Position numbers and translations under genes: made by a program
The notes under the pieces: generated by a model
What the model saw: the letters and a program-made list of their open reading frames with translations, nothing else
Told to the model about the DNA's origin: nothing
Database searches by the model: none
Part shown: in pieces, positions 10,349 through 19,891 of the stretch
How positions within the stretch are numbered: the first letter of the stretch is position 1
How the letters are laid out: each line of letters opens with the position of its first letter
Assembly: GCA_013044075.1 (NCBI GenBank)
Contig: JABEVG010000004.1
Span: forward strand, 1 to 64,000
Origin: Gallionella sp.
GTDB lineage: Bacteria; Pseudomonadota; Gammaproteobacteria; Burkholderiales; Gallionellaceae
DNA: 64,000 nucleotides
Direction: 5' to 3'

Positions 10349-11239
10349 TCACTCTGGCTTACGCCGCTTGATAGCCTTCGCGCCACCCACCTGCCGCACC
10401 TCACCCAAGGCTAAATGATTGGCTTTGCTCACCACGCGCTTGCCACTTTTGGCTTCCAAGGCTTTACGCGCATCGCCTGCAATTGTGCCGCCCTGTTTCG
10501 CAGCCAAGGCGTTTTCGGCAAAACCTTGCGCATCTTTTTCACGTGCAATTTCGGTGGTGCTGGCTTCGCCTAGCATCGAAAAGATCAGCTCCAAATCGGT
10601 CATGTGGTCGCGTAAATTATTGCCCGTTTTGAGCTTATCTAACGCTTTGAGCTTGCCGTGTTCAGCAGGCGTTACACCAAACGTAGCGCGGGCGATTTCG
10701 GCGGTGAGAATGGCGTACTCTTTGCCTTCTTGCACGCCGCGCTGATGCCATTCTTCGGTCAATTCGCCGCGTATCGCAATCGAACGCAGCCGCTTCTCTA
10801 TCCACGCTTGCGGATAGCCTTTCGCCTGATACAAATCGCGCGCCCGCGCACTCGCCAACTCAGGATTTTCAATCTCTTTCACCCGCTCATACCCCACCTG
10901 CGCCAACCAGCGTTTGAACGGCTCGGCTTTGGGGGAAGGGATGGATTGAATCAGGCGGAATAGCCCTTCGGTGTTGGCGCAATTAGTTGCGCGCAACTTG
11001 CCATCGGGAGCCTCTAATCGAAGGGGGGTACAAGTTGTACCCCAGTTGGCATCCAGCATCGGGTCGCGGCTGCGCATCTTCTTGATGTATTGCTTGGCAT
11101 CAGTTGAGTCGGTCAATGCCTCGACCACATCCACCACCGAAAACCACCACTCATCGTTATGCCAAGTGCGGCGTATCGTGCTTTCTTGGAACACCGCGAG
11201 GTGGTTTGCCGATTCAGTTGCTTGAATTTTTTCGCTCAT
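10349..11239 (-). CDS. Bro-N domain protein with DinD-like C-terminal region
   Basis: N-term FQESTIRRTWHNDEWWFSVVDVVEALTDSTDAKQYIKKM (Bro-N); C-term KLKTGNNLRDHMTDLELIFSMLGEASTTEIAREKDAQG resembles dinD at 34977. Confidence 0.75.
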   Translation of the reverse strand: MSEKIQATESANHLAVFQESTIRRTWHNDEWWFSVVDVVEALTDSTDAKQYIKKMRSRDPMLDANWGTTCTPLRLEAPDGKLRATNCANTEGLFRLIQSIPSPKAEPFKRWLAQVGYERVKEIENPELASARARDLYQAKGYPQAWIEKRLRSIAIRGELTEEWHQRGVQEGKEYAILTAEIARATFGVTPAEHGKLKALDKLKTGNNLRDHMTDLELIFSMLGEASTTEIAREKDAQGFAENALAAKQGGTIAGDARKALEAKSGKRVVSKANHLALGEVRQVGGAKAIKRRKPE

Positions 11240-11265
11240 ATACCCCCCGCAAATACCGATTGCGC

Positions 11266-13971
11266 TTATGCCCCAGCCTTTTTAACCTCGGCATCAATCG
11301 CTGCCCAATCTTTATTTTTCAGCATCACGAAATGGCAACGACCACCTGACAACTCCGCCCACAGCCCGCCTATCATTCGGTCGTCCGCAGCATCGCTCCA
11401 AGCATTACCGCCTTTATATTCGACCACTAAAATCTTGCCGTTTTTAAGTTGGCAAATGAAGTCAGGATAAAAACGTCCATCGGCCTTTTGCAGGAAAAAA
11501 GAGCAGCTTTCTTTACGTACCAAGTTGCGCACCCAAAATTCAATTTCGCCCTTTTGCGCAAGAATATCCAGATGCACAGCGCACTCAAATTCCTCTTTGC
11601 TATCGAAGTCACCGATGCGTCCGTAATAGTGGTTGCGAAAATCGAAACTGCCATACGTTGAAGTGCGCTTGTCGTAATCGTTGCTGGGCGCATACGCCTG
11701 CGGGTGAAACACAAACTGATAGTTATCGTTAACTTGCACACGAGCCGCATAGCCGTCGCCAAACAAGGTGTCTTGATACGACTGTCGCACCGCGCTCAAA
11801 CGCAATTCTTTAATGCGCTGCCCCAAGATATTACGGATTAAGAATTTCTGGCGATTAGCTTTCGCTAAATCGTAGCGACCACCCGCGAAAAGCTCGTGCA
11901 ACCACTTCGCCACAAACGCTTGTTTGCTGGCGTGCGTAATGGACGTTTCCGGTATATTTTTGCACAGCCATGCGCCCAACTTCACATCGTTCCAATGCTC
12001 AGGCACATACGCCAGCCCTAAGTCGCGCTGCAAGTTTTCTAGGAAGCGCGTCGTCACCTTGCCGGACTCAGCATCAATGTCGATTTCGCCGCCCTCTGAA
12101 ACCTTTAAGGCAGCGTCTAGCAAGCGCAAATGTTCAAGTGTGGGCGCGGCATCGTAGATAGATAAATCCCACGGATAGTCCAACACTTCGGGGTCATCAA
12201 ACAACTGCAAATCGCCTTGTCGATTGAGTGCCATTTGCGGTACGGCAAAGCGCACGCCTAACTCTGCGGGCGTTTGGAAAAATGCTAATGCCACGGTGCG
12301 GCTGGCTTCCGCCGCTTGTGCAATCGCCTGTTTTGCACCCTCCGATTTCACGGCTTCTTTTACGGCAACCTCTTCATCCGCATTCAGCGGTTTGGCGATG
12401 GTCAGACTTTTTTCCTGTTCGTTCCAAGTGACTTTTTCTTTCAACGCCTTGGGCAACGATTTCATATCGGGCTTTTCAGTCAGCTCGATCACCACAGGTT
12501 TAATCACGATACGATCAGGATGCGCGGTGTAGTCCATGCGACCTTGCTCTGGGTTCGCTGCCGAGACAAACTCCGATGCTGCTTTGCGATCAAAGCCCGC
12601 ACCGGAAACCAAACTGTCGCGCAACGCCGCAGCCGTATCGGCAAAATCACGCGAAGCCACGAAGGCATAGGATTGATTCAAGGCAGGATGTTCGCGGTGT
12701 TTCGCTTCCGGCTGACGCAAGATGCGCCCCAGCAACTGCTCCACCGCTGTCGAAGAATGCAGCGTTGCCATGCTCACCAAAATATAAGCCGACGGGCAAT
12801 CCCAACCTTCTGCCAACGCCTTTTGCGTGATGACATATTTGATCGGGCAGGCATCATCGGCAATGCCTTTGGCGTACTTAGCATCCACTTCTTCCAAGCC
12901 TTTTTCTTCGCCAGTCGCCACCACGATTTCTTCAGGTGGAATATTGTGATTGCTGATGAGTTCCTCGCGCACCTTGTCCACATCGCGCGTTTCAACACCT
13001 GCCTTGCGCGGCTCACCTTGAATCAAAATCACCGGACGCAAATAGCTCGCACCCTTGCGTCTGTCCAAGTCCGCCAGTGCTTGCAATTCGTCACGGCGCG
13101 CAATCGCATCGGCTAAACATTGCTGCCAGTTTGGCTCGGTTTCTAACACGATAGGCAGCTTAATCATCTCCTCGCCTTTTAGCTCGGCGGCGGAAACACT
13201 ATGCAGCACATTGCTCGGTGTAACCGTAGTGTCGGGCGTAGCGGTCAACTCCATGATGCCGCTGGGATTGAACTTCGCCAGCGTATCGAACGACAACGGT
13301 GTGCGGTTGTTGTGCGCTTCATCCACCACAATAAACGGGCGGCGCAAGCGCAACACATTCGCCAGCGAATACGGCGTAGTACCCGCTTCGTCTTGCAATA
13401 AATTTTCGCGTTGCTGCGAGGTGAGATTATCGAAATGCTGCATCAGCGCGCCGTTCGATTCATACACTTTTAAGCCCTCGGTATCCTCGCGGCGGAACGC
13501 TTGCACGGTAGAAACAATCACCACTGTTGACGTTTCCAGCGTGGCGCGCGTCAGCGATCTTGCCTCACTCAAATCCAGCACCGTCATCGCCCCCGCGTCT
13601 TTCAACGCCGAGTAGTAAGGATGTGCGCGATTTTTCAGCGCACGCAAAGTTTGCTCGCGTATCGCTTTGGAAGGCACCAGCCACAGAATCACGCTGTACT
13701 CACTGCGCAGCAGCAAAGTATTTACCAGCGCGACGCTCTTCGCCGCCAGCCAAGTCTTGCCACCGCCCGTCGGCACACGCAAACAAAAATACGGCATCTC
13801 GGCGGGAAAGCCCGCAATCGGCGAATACGCCACGCCCTTGTTCCATAAGGCTTGCGTAGTTTTATAAAACGCCGTGTTGGCATTTTGATTTTCAGAATGT
13901 ATTGCCTCGAAGTAAGCGGCAACGCTATCCAGCACACTTTGCTGGTAGGTTTTAGGAATAAAGGTCGCCAT
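11266..13971 (-). CDS. res: Type III restriction enzyme Res subunit (helicase/nuclease)
   Basis: Walker A RVPTGGGKTWLA; VVDEAHNN; C-terminal YPDFICQLKNGKILVVEYKG (PD-(D/E)xK); adjacent Mod. Confidence 0.9.
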   Translation of the reverse strand: MATFIPKTYQQSVLDSVAAYFEAIHSENQNANTAFYKTTQALWNKGVAYSPIAGFPAEMPYFCLRVPTGGGKTWLAAKSVALVNTLLLRSEYSVILWLVPSKAIREQTLRALKNRAHPYYSALKDAGAMTVLDLSEARSLTRATLETSTVVIVSTVQAFRREDTEGLKVYESNGALMQHFDNLTSQQRENLLQDEAGTTPYSLANVLRLRRPFIVVDEAHNNRTPLSFDTLAKFNPSGIMELTATPDTTVTPSNVLHSVSAAELKGEEMIKLPIVLETEPNWQQCLADAIARRDELQALADLDRRKGASYLRPVILIQGEPRKAGVETRDVDKVREELISNHNIPPEEIVVATGEEKGLEEVDAKYAKGIADDACPIKYVITQKALAEGWDCPSAYILVSMATLHSSTAVEQLLGRILRQPEAKHREHPALNQSYAFVASRDFADTAAALRDSLVSGAGFDRKAASEFVSAANPEQGRMDYTAHPDRIVIKPVVIELTEKPDMKSLPKALKEKVTWNEQEKSLTIAKPLNADEEVAVKEAVKSEGAKQAIAQAAEASRTVALAFFQTPAELGVRFAVPQMALNRQGDLQLFDDPEVLDYPWDLSIYDAAPTLEHLRLLDAALKVSEGGEIDIDAESGKVTTRFLENLQRDLGLAYVPEHWNDVKLGAWLCKNIPETSITHASKQAFVAKWLHELFAGGRYDLAKANRQKFLIRNILGQRIKELRLSAVRQSYQDTLFGDGYAARVQVNDNYQFVFHPQAYAPSNDYDKRTSTYGSFDFRNHYYGRIGDFDSKEEFECAVHLDILAQKGEIEFWVRNLVRKESCSFFLQKADGRFYPDFICQLKNGKILVVEYKGGNAWSDAADDRMIGGLWAELSGGRCHFVMLKNKDWAAIDAEVKKAGA

Positions 13972-13973
13972 GC

Positions 13974-15941
13974 TTAAACCCCCAGCGCGTAAGGCGTTTG
14001 TTTGAACACAATTTGCTCACGCGCCAAGCGTGTCGCACCCAAACGGCAAGCCGTAGCGTAGATGACTTTCACGCCATCATAAGGCGGCAAAATATCCAAC
14101 ACCGGCGCGGTCAACACATTGCCGCCGCCGACAGATTTATCTTTCAGAATGCCGTTGTAGAGCAGGTAAATGGCGCGACCTTCATGGATGCCGAGCAACG
14201 GCGATAAGGGTACAGTCCCCGCCCTATCGGACGAGCGCATCGTCCCCTCCCCTTCAAGGGGAGGGCTAGGGAGGGGATGGGTTGATAAATGTTCAGCCAC
14301 CTCACCCATCCCCATCCCAACCTTCCCCTTGAAGGGGAAGGAGTGGTTCATCTGCAGTCCCGTTCCTGTCTCCACAAACCAGACAAATTCCGCCAGTTGC
14401 GCATACGTCACATCCTCACGAATCTGCCCTTCAGCGGTGAACAGCGGCTCTTTCGATAAGGTGCAAAACTGGAAGTCACCGCCTAACCCAGTAATTTTAG
14501 TTCCTTTGCTATCGGTATATCCTTTGCTAACTAGTCTTACTCTTTTAGCTGTCACGTTAGTTGATATGTCTTCGTTCATTTCAACCAAAATAAAGCTGCG
14601 ATTACCCTCGTCCTCTCGATTCTGTTTAAGAACAGCATGGCCAGTGGTGCCTGAGCCAGCAAAAGAATCAAGAATTAATGAGTTTTTACTTGTCGCGCCG
14701 ATTTTTAGCAGATATGAAATTAGATCAACTGGTTTAGGATAGTCAAAGTTAACACCCATCCTTCGCAACTCGCCGCGCATACGCTCTGTAGTACCAAAGC
14801 CGCGTAACACTGACAGGATATTCCTTGGCGTGTCCACAATTTTTCTATAGCGGATCGCTGCATTTGCGTTGATATAAAACTCTATTGGTCCATCTTCACT
14901 ATCAACAGGCTTGAATTGATTTGCGACGAACTGCTCAAGTTTTTTTCGATTTGCAAATCCTCCATAAACTCGGCATGGCTTAACAATTTTATTGTCTTTA
15001 ATAAGTAAGTCATCAAGCTTGACTGGCAAACCAGATAGCTTTTCTATGCCGTAAGTTGATTTGATTTCATCCGATACAAATCCTTCTCGTTTAGTAATTT
15101 CAAAAAAATCAGAATCAACTTTCTTACCTGCATAGAAAAGATCCTTTTCTTTCGAGGGAAAACCAATAGGGATAGTAAATATAGCGGGCGGATTCGCTGG
15201 ATTATTTTTATTTATATTGTTGTCAGCAAATCCCTTCCAAAGATTACTGTCTTCTCTGGTGTTGGGATCAACAACTCGACCAATAGCATCGGATTTGTTT
15301 TTGACTTCTCGCACATACATCAAAATATATTCGTGGTTTACTTTGACTTCAAACTGATTGTCCGTGTTGCCCTCGGTATTCCAAATCAGGGTTGTTATGA
15401 AGTTTTTTGCACCAAATATTTCATCGCATAGTTGTTTTAATAAGCTATTGGCGACATCGTCGATAGAAATAAAAATAACGCCGTCCTCGCGTAAAAATTG
15501 TTTAAGTAACAACAAGCGCGGATACATCATGCACAGCCAGCGGTCATGCCGGTCCAGCGTTTCGCCTTCCTTGCCTACTACTTCACCCAGCCACTTTTTA
15601 ATCTCCGCGCTGTTCACGTTGTCGTTGTAAACCCAGCCCTCGTTGCCCGTGTTATACGGCGGGTCGATGTAGATGCACTTCACCTGCCCCGCATAGCGCG
15701 GCAACAAGGCTTTGAGCGCGTGTAGATTGTCGCCTTGCACGATGAGGTTGCCACTAGCACATTCCGTTCGTGGTGAGCTTGTCGAACCATGAGCGGCATC
15801 CGCTGCATTATTTTGTCCTTCGACTGGCTCAGGACGAACGGTGGTGCAGGACAATTCCGCCACGGGTTCGAGCAGGCGAAACGGTACGTCTTTGTGGTGT
15901 TTAACAACGGCTTCTTTGCCGATCCAGTTGAGTGTGGGCAT
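13974..15941 (-). CDS. mod: Type III DNA-methyltransferase Mod subunit (adenine-specific, beta class)
   Basis: YIDPPYNTGNEGWVYND then LDSFAGSGTTGHAV; two sets of in-frame palindromic repeat insertions. Confidence 0.9.
   Translation of the reverse strand: MPTLNWIGKEAVVKHHKDVPFRLLEPVAELSCTTVRPEPVEGQNNAADAAHGSTSSPRTECASGNLIVQGDNLHALKALLPRYAGQVKCIYIDPPYNTGNEGWVYNDNVNSAEIKKWLGEVVGKEGETLDRHDRWLCMMYPRLLLLKQFLREDGVIFISIDDVANSLLKQLCDEIFGAKNFITTLIWNTEGNTDNQFEVKVNHEYILMYVREVKNKSDAIGRVVDPNTREDSNLWKGFADNNINKNNPANPPAIFTIPIGFPSKEKDLFYAGKKVDSDFFEITKREGFVSDEIKSTYGIEKLSGLPVKLDDLLIKDNKIVKPCRVYGGFANRKKLEQFVANQFKPVDSEDGPIEFYINANAAIRYRKIVDTPRNILSVLRGFGTTERMRGELRRMGVNFDYPKPVDLISYLLKIGATSKNSLILDSFAGSGTTGHAVLKQNREDEGNRSFILVEMNEDISTNVTAKRVRLVSKGYTDSKGTKITGLGGDFQFCTLSKEPLFTAEGQIREDVTYAQLAEFVWFVETGTGLQMNHSFPFKGKVGMGMGEVAEHLSTHPLPSPPLEGEGTMRSSDRAGTVPLSPLLGIHEGRAIYLLYNGILKDKSVGGGNVLTAPVLDILPPYDGVKVIYATACRLGATRLAREQIVFKQTPYALGV
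14243..14345. repeat. Palindromic repeat pair (CCCCTCCCCTTCAAGGGGAGGG / CCTTCCCCTTGAAGGGGAAGG) inside mod
   Basis: Encodes NHSFPFKGKVGMGMG and HPLPSPPLEGEG in frame. Confidence 0.88.
15764..15842. repeat. REP-like pair inside mod 5' region
   Basis: Encodes TVRPEPVEG and HGSTSSPRTE in frame. Confidence 0.88.
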
Positions 15942-15944
15942 GGG

Positions 15945-16091
15945 TTATTCGTGGTTAGTTTTATTTTTATCGCCAAGCAGTTTGCACGCATCTTTCTCGT
16001 CCAACTCTATTCTCGGCGTAGCCTTTTTTCCACCCACGATCATTTTGTTGGCGTTGGAAAAATGTTCGCTTGGATTGGTCGATATAATCAT
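15945..16091 (-). CDS. Small ORF, 48 aa (MIISTNPSEHFSNANKMIVGGKKATPRIELDEKDACKLLGDKNKTNHE)
   Basis: Not in supplied ORF track; ATG overlaps toxin TGA (ATGA), stop lies 3 nt before the mod ATG. Confidence 0.5.
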   Translation of the reverse strand: MIISTNPSEHFSNANKMIVGGKKATPRIELDEKDACKLLGDKNKTNHE

Positions 16092-16387
16092 GCAGAGTTA
16101 ATACGATCCACCCAATAATCCGGCTGGCGATGTTGGTGCATGATGGCAAGCACGACTATTTGCTCGGCTCGAACCACGTAGACCATTTTGTAGGGGAACT
16201 GATTTAGCAAGAATCTTCTGGCCGGTTCAATCTCAACTTGCCATGCCAGTGGGCGTTCCAGAATGAGCTTGGCTGCGGCCTCGGCTTCCCGTTTAAAGGC
16301 ACCGCCCAATCCTTGTTGTTGCCGATTGTAGAATCGTTTAACTTCGGCTAACTCGTCGCGGGCAATGGTTAAGAAAATCAGCCGCAC
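16088..16387 (-). CDS. Type II toxin-antitoxin RelE/ParE family toxin
   Basis: MRLIFLTIARDELAEVKRFYNRQQQGLG..ERPLAWQVEIEPARRFLLNQFPYKMVYVV..ILAIMHQHRQPDYW-type; GTG start overlaps antitoxin stop. Confidence 0.87.
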   Translation of the reverse strand: MRLIFLTIARDELAEVKRFYNRQQQGLGGAFKREAEAAAKLILERPLAWQVEIEPARRFLLNQFPYKMVYVVRAEQIVVLAIMHQHRQPDYWVDRINSA

Positions 16388-16593
16388 TATAGATTCCTGA
16401 AAGTCTCTTCCATTGAGACAGTTTCAAGCCTGCCTTCGTCGAAGGCTTTTATCCGGCGCAAGATTTCCTCGTGCCATACTTGGTCGATTTCAGGATCGGG
16501 CTTGTCCAGACTGGAATGCAACATTTCCAGCAGCAAATAACGGTCGGCAGATTTCAATTTCAATGCCTGTTTTATCACCTCGGTTGTGCTCAT
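16387..16593 (-). CDS. Addiction module antitoxin component
   Basis: 68 aa, ALKLKSADRYLLLEMLHSSLDKPDPEIDQVWHEEILRRIKAFDEG (addiction-module antitoxin pattern). Confidence 0.82.
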   Translation of the reverse strand: MSTTEVIKQALKLKSADRYLLLEMLHSSLDKPDPEIDQVWHEEILRRIKAFDEGRLETVSMEETFRNL

Positions 16594-16619
16594 GGTTGCT
16601 CCTTTTTACTTTCGCCAGA

Positions 16620-16645
16620 CCATTTTGCCGGTGCCGGCAAAATGG
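16620..16645. repeat. Palindrome CCATTTTGCCG-GTGC-CGGCAAAATGG
   Basis: Perfect 11-bp arms, 4-nt loop, between ilvA stop and antitoxin start. Confidence 0.85.
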
Positions 16646-16656
16646 CCACGTGGATT

Positions 16657-18180
16657 TTACCCAAGAAACAATCGGTATGCCGGATTGTCGCTCTCGTCCC
16701 AATACGGATAGCCGAGCGTATCGAGGAAGGTCTTGAGGGCTTTTTTGTCCTGATGCGGGACTTGCATGCCGACCAGCACGCGGCCATAGTCCGCGCCGTG
16801 GTTGCGGTAGTGGAACAGGCTGATGTTCCAGTTGTGGCTCATGCTGTTCAAGAAATTCATCAGCGCGCCGGGGCGTTCAGGGAACTCGAAGCGGAACATG
16901 ATCTCGTCACGGGCTTCCGGTGCATGACCGCCGACCAGGTGGCGCAGATGCAGCTTGGCCATCTCGTTATCGCTCAAATCCAGCGTGGGCAATTTGTTTT
17001 TTTGCAATCGTTCCACCAAATCGGTGGCCTCGCTTTGGTCTTTGACTTGTATGCCGACGAACACCTGTGCCGCTTTGGGATCGGCGTAGCGATAGTTGAA
17101 TTCGGTGATGTTGCGTTTGCCCAGCAGCGCGCAGAACTTGCGGAAACTGCCTGGCGTTTCGGGGATGGTCACGGCAAGGATGGACTCGCGTTTTTCGCCT
17201 ATTTCGGCGCGCTCGGCGACAAAACGCAAGCGGTCGAAATTCATGTTCGCGCCACTGCACACCGTGACCAAAGTCTCGCCTTTGAGTCGTTCTCGCTTGG
17301 CGTAAAGTTTCGCCCCCGCGATGGCCAGCGCGCCCGCCGGTTCCAGGATGGAGCGCGTGTCTTGGAACACGTCCTTGATCGCCGCGCACACTGCGTCGGT
17401 ATCGACCAGCACCACTTCATCGACTAATTTGCGGCATAACCGCAGCGTTTCTTCGCCCGCCAGCTTCACCGCTGTGCCGTCGGAAAACAAGCCGACATCG
17501 TTCAGCGTGACGCGTTTCTTGGCTTTCATCGAACGCGCCATCGCATCGGAATCGGTGGTTTGCACACCGATGACTTTGATGTCGGGACGCACTTGTTTGA
17601 CATATGCCGCCACGCCCGCAATCAAGCCGCCACCGCCGATCGCGCAAAAAATCGCGTGTATCGGAGCGTGGTGCTGGCGCAGGATTTCCATGCCCACCGT
17701 GCCTTGTCCCGCGATGACATCGGGGTCGTCGAAAGGATGGACGAAGGTGAGTTGCTGTTCTTTTTCCAGCAGCAGCGCGTGGTTATACGCATCGTTGTAA
17801 CTGTCGCCGTGCAGCACAATCTCCACCGCGCGCTGACCGAAATGTTTGACCGCATCGATTTTCACCTGCGGCGTGGTGGTCGGCATCACGATGGTGGCTT
17901 TACAGCCCATTTTGTTCGCGGACAGCGCGACACCTTGCGCGTGATTGCCTGCCGAGGCGGTGATCACACCGCGCCTGAGTTGTGCCGGCGTGAGCTGTGC
18001 CATCTTGTTGTAAGCCCCGCGCAGCTTGAACGAGAACACCGGCTGCATGTCTTCGCGCTTGAGCAACACGGTATTTCCGATGCGCGCCGTCAGATTGGGC
18101 GCGACTTCCAGCGGGGTTTCGATCGCCACGTCATAGACGCGGGCGTTCAGGATGCGTTTGAGGTAACCGTTCATGTTCAT
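16657..18180 (-). CDS. ilvA: Threonine ammonia-lyase, biosynthetic
   Basis: LKREDMQPVFSFKLRGAYNKM; ASAGNHAQGVALSA; two C-terminal ACT-like regulatory regions. Confidence 0.95.
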   Translation of the reverse strand: MNMNGYLKRILNARVYDVAIETPLEVAPNLTARIGNTVLLKREDMQPVFSFKLRGAYNKMAQLTPAQLRRGVITASAGNHAQGVALSANKMGCKATIVMPTTTPQVKIDAVKHFGQRAVEIVLHGDSYNDAYNHALLLEKEQQLTFVHPFDDPDVIAGQGTVGMEILRQHHAPIHAIFCAIGGGGLIAGVAAYVKQVRPDIKVIGVQTTDSDAMARSMKAKKRVTLNDVGLFSDGTAVKLAGEETLRLCRKLVDEVVLVDTDAVCAAIKDVFQDTRSILEPAGALAIAGAKLYAKRERLKGETLVTVCSGANMNFDRLRFVAERAEIGEKRESILAVTIPETPGSFRKFCALLGKRNITEFNYRYADPKAAQVFVGIQVKDQSEATDLVERLQKNKLPTLDLSDNEMAKLHLRHLVGGHAPEARDEIMFRFEFPERPGALMNFLNSMSHNWNISLFHYRNHGADYGRVLVGMQVPHQDKKALKTFLDTLGYPYWDESDNPAYRLFLG

Positions 18181-18255
18181 CAGCCTAAAAATCGAGCGCG
18201 AAGATTAGCATAAAAGCGCGCCTGACCCTTGCGAGACCAAGTGAAATAGGTTCAA

Positions 18256-18648
18256 ATGCCACGCATGGAAAATATCGATCAACATGGCATCGTGGTGCAG
18301 ACCAAGGTGACTTATCTCCCCGACCAATCGGACGAATCCGCCAACCGTTTTGTGTTTTCCTACACCATCACCATCAGCAATCTCGGTACCCACACGGCCA
18401 AGCTCATCAGTCGTCACTGGATCATCACCGACGCTTACAACCATGTTCAGGAAGTGCGCGGGCAGGGCGTGGTGGGCGAACAACCGGTGCTCAAGCCCAG
18501 GCAAAGTTTCGAGTACACCAGCGGCACGGTGCTCGCCACGCAAGTGGGTACGATGCGCGGCAGCTACCAGTTTCAGAATGAGGACGGCTCCGAATTCACC
18601 GCCGAGATCGCGCAGTTCATTTTAAGTGTGCCGCGTGTTTTGCATTAG
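18256..18648 (+). CDS. apaG: ApaG domain protein
   Basis: FVFSYTITISNLGTHTAKLISRHWIITDAYNHVQEVRGQGVVGEQP. Confidence 0.95.
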   Translation: MPRMENIDQHGIVVQTKVTYLPDQSDESANRFVFSYTITISNLGTHTAKLISRHWIITDAYNHVQEVRGQGVVGEQPVLKPRQSFEYTSGTVLATQVGTMRGSYQFQNEDGSEFTAEIAQFILSVPRVLH

Positions 18649-19825
18649 ATTTGTAAAAAAATATGCGGGTGCATTGCTGCTGATTTTTTTGGCGGCTTGT
18701 ACCACCACACGACCCACGCCACCTGTTGCCATTCCGCCTGGTGCCGTGCCGTCCGTCACACACGCGCCCTTTTCTGCAAGCACTTGGGAGCAGTTGCCGG
18801 ATTGGCAAAACACCGATCTGACTTCAAGTTACGCGGCGTTATTGCAAAGCTGCCGCGCCTTGAAAAATAAGGCGAGTTGGCAAACGGTATGCGTGCAAGC
18901 CGAGACACTGGCACAAGGCGACAACGCCGCGTTGCACACATTTTTCGAGGCGAATTTTTTACCCTTCCAAGTGTTCAATCCCGATGGTACGACGCAAGGG
19001 CTGATTACCGGTTATTACGAGCCCAAGCTCATGGGCAGCCGCGTCCAGACCGCGCGCTTCCGCTATCCGCTGTACGGCGTGCCGGATGATTTGCTCACCA
19101 TAGATTTGGGCGAGGTGTATCCGCAACTCAAGGACATGCGGCTGCGCGGACGGCTACAGGGCAAGCGCGTCGTGCCTTACTACAATCGCGCCGACATTGA
19201 GCAGGGCAAGGCGGCGGTGCAGGGACGCGAATTGTTTTGGGTGGACGATGCGGTGGAATTATTCTTTCTCCAGATCCAGGGTTCGGGACGCATCGAATTA
19301 CCGGATGGGACGAGCGTGAAAGTCGGTTACGCGGATCAGAACGGACAGCCTTACGCGTCCATCGGCAGGAAGCTGGTCGAGATGGGCGAACTCAAACTCG
19401 AACAGGCTTCGATGCAGGGCATCAAGCAGTGGGGCGAACAACATCCCGACAAACTTCCGGCACTGCTGGCTCTGAATCCCAGCTACGTGTTCTTTCGCGA
19501 ACTGCCCAATCAAAATGCCGCGCCGCTGGGTGCCTTGGGCGTGCCGCTGACCGATGGATACAGCATCGCGGTGGATGCGCGCACCATCCCGCTGGGCGCG
19601 CCGGTGTTCCTCTCCACCACCTACCCGGACAGTGCGCAACCCTTGACACGCTTGATGCTGGCGCAGGATACCGGCGGCGCGATCAAAGGCGCGGTGCGCG
19701 CGGATTTTTTCTGGGGTTATGGCGACCAGGCGGGCGTACAGGCTGGACGGATGAAACAAAACGGGCAGATGTGGGTGTTGTTCCCCAAAGGCGGTGAGCC
19801 CCTTGCTAACGGCGATAAACCTTAA
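18626..19825 (+). CDS. mltA: Membrane-bound lytic murein transglycosylase A
   Basis: Lipobox LAACTTT; ITGYYEPKLMGSR; QDTGGAIKGAVRADFFWGYGDQAG. Confidence 0.95.
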   Translation: MCRVFCIRFVKKYAGALLLIFLAACTTTRPTPPVAIPPGAVPSVTHAPFSASTWEQLPDWQNTDLTSSYAALLQSCRALKNKASWQTVCVQAETLAQGDNAALHTFFEANFLPFQVFNPDGTTQGLITGYYEPKLMGSRVQTARFRYPLYGVPDDLLTIDLGEVYPQLKDMRLRGRLQGKRVVPYYNRADIEQGKAAVQGRELFWVDDAVELFFLQIQGSGRIELPDGTSVKVGYADQNGQPYASIGRKLVEMGELKLEQASMQGIKQWGEQHPDKLPALLALNPSYVFFRELPNQNAAPLGALGVPLTDGYSIAVDARTIPLGAPVFLSTTYPDSAQPLTRLMLAQDTGGAIKGAVRADFFWGYGDQAGVQAGRMKQNGQMWVLFPKGGEPLANGDKP

Positions 19826-19891
19826 ACTGCGCGTAAAGCAAATTTACGGCTGAGTCTGTCGCGCGACACCGTAATCAAGTTGCGTGGCAGG

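Noticed and set aside
10349-11239. Prophage antirepressor / prophage remnant
   Set aside because: Bro-N occurs in phage antirepressors, but no other phage gene is nearby and the C-terminus resembles DinD; R-M association is the better reading
12316-13116. 266-aa plus-strand ORF
   Set aside because: Antisense to type III res
16620-16645. ilvA transcription terminator
   Set aside because: Strong hairpin but no T-tract on the minus strand after it; matches the palindrome family seen in dinD instead
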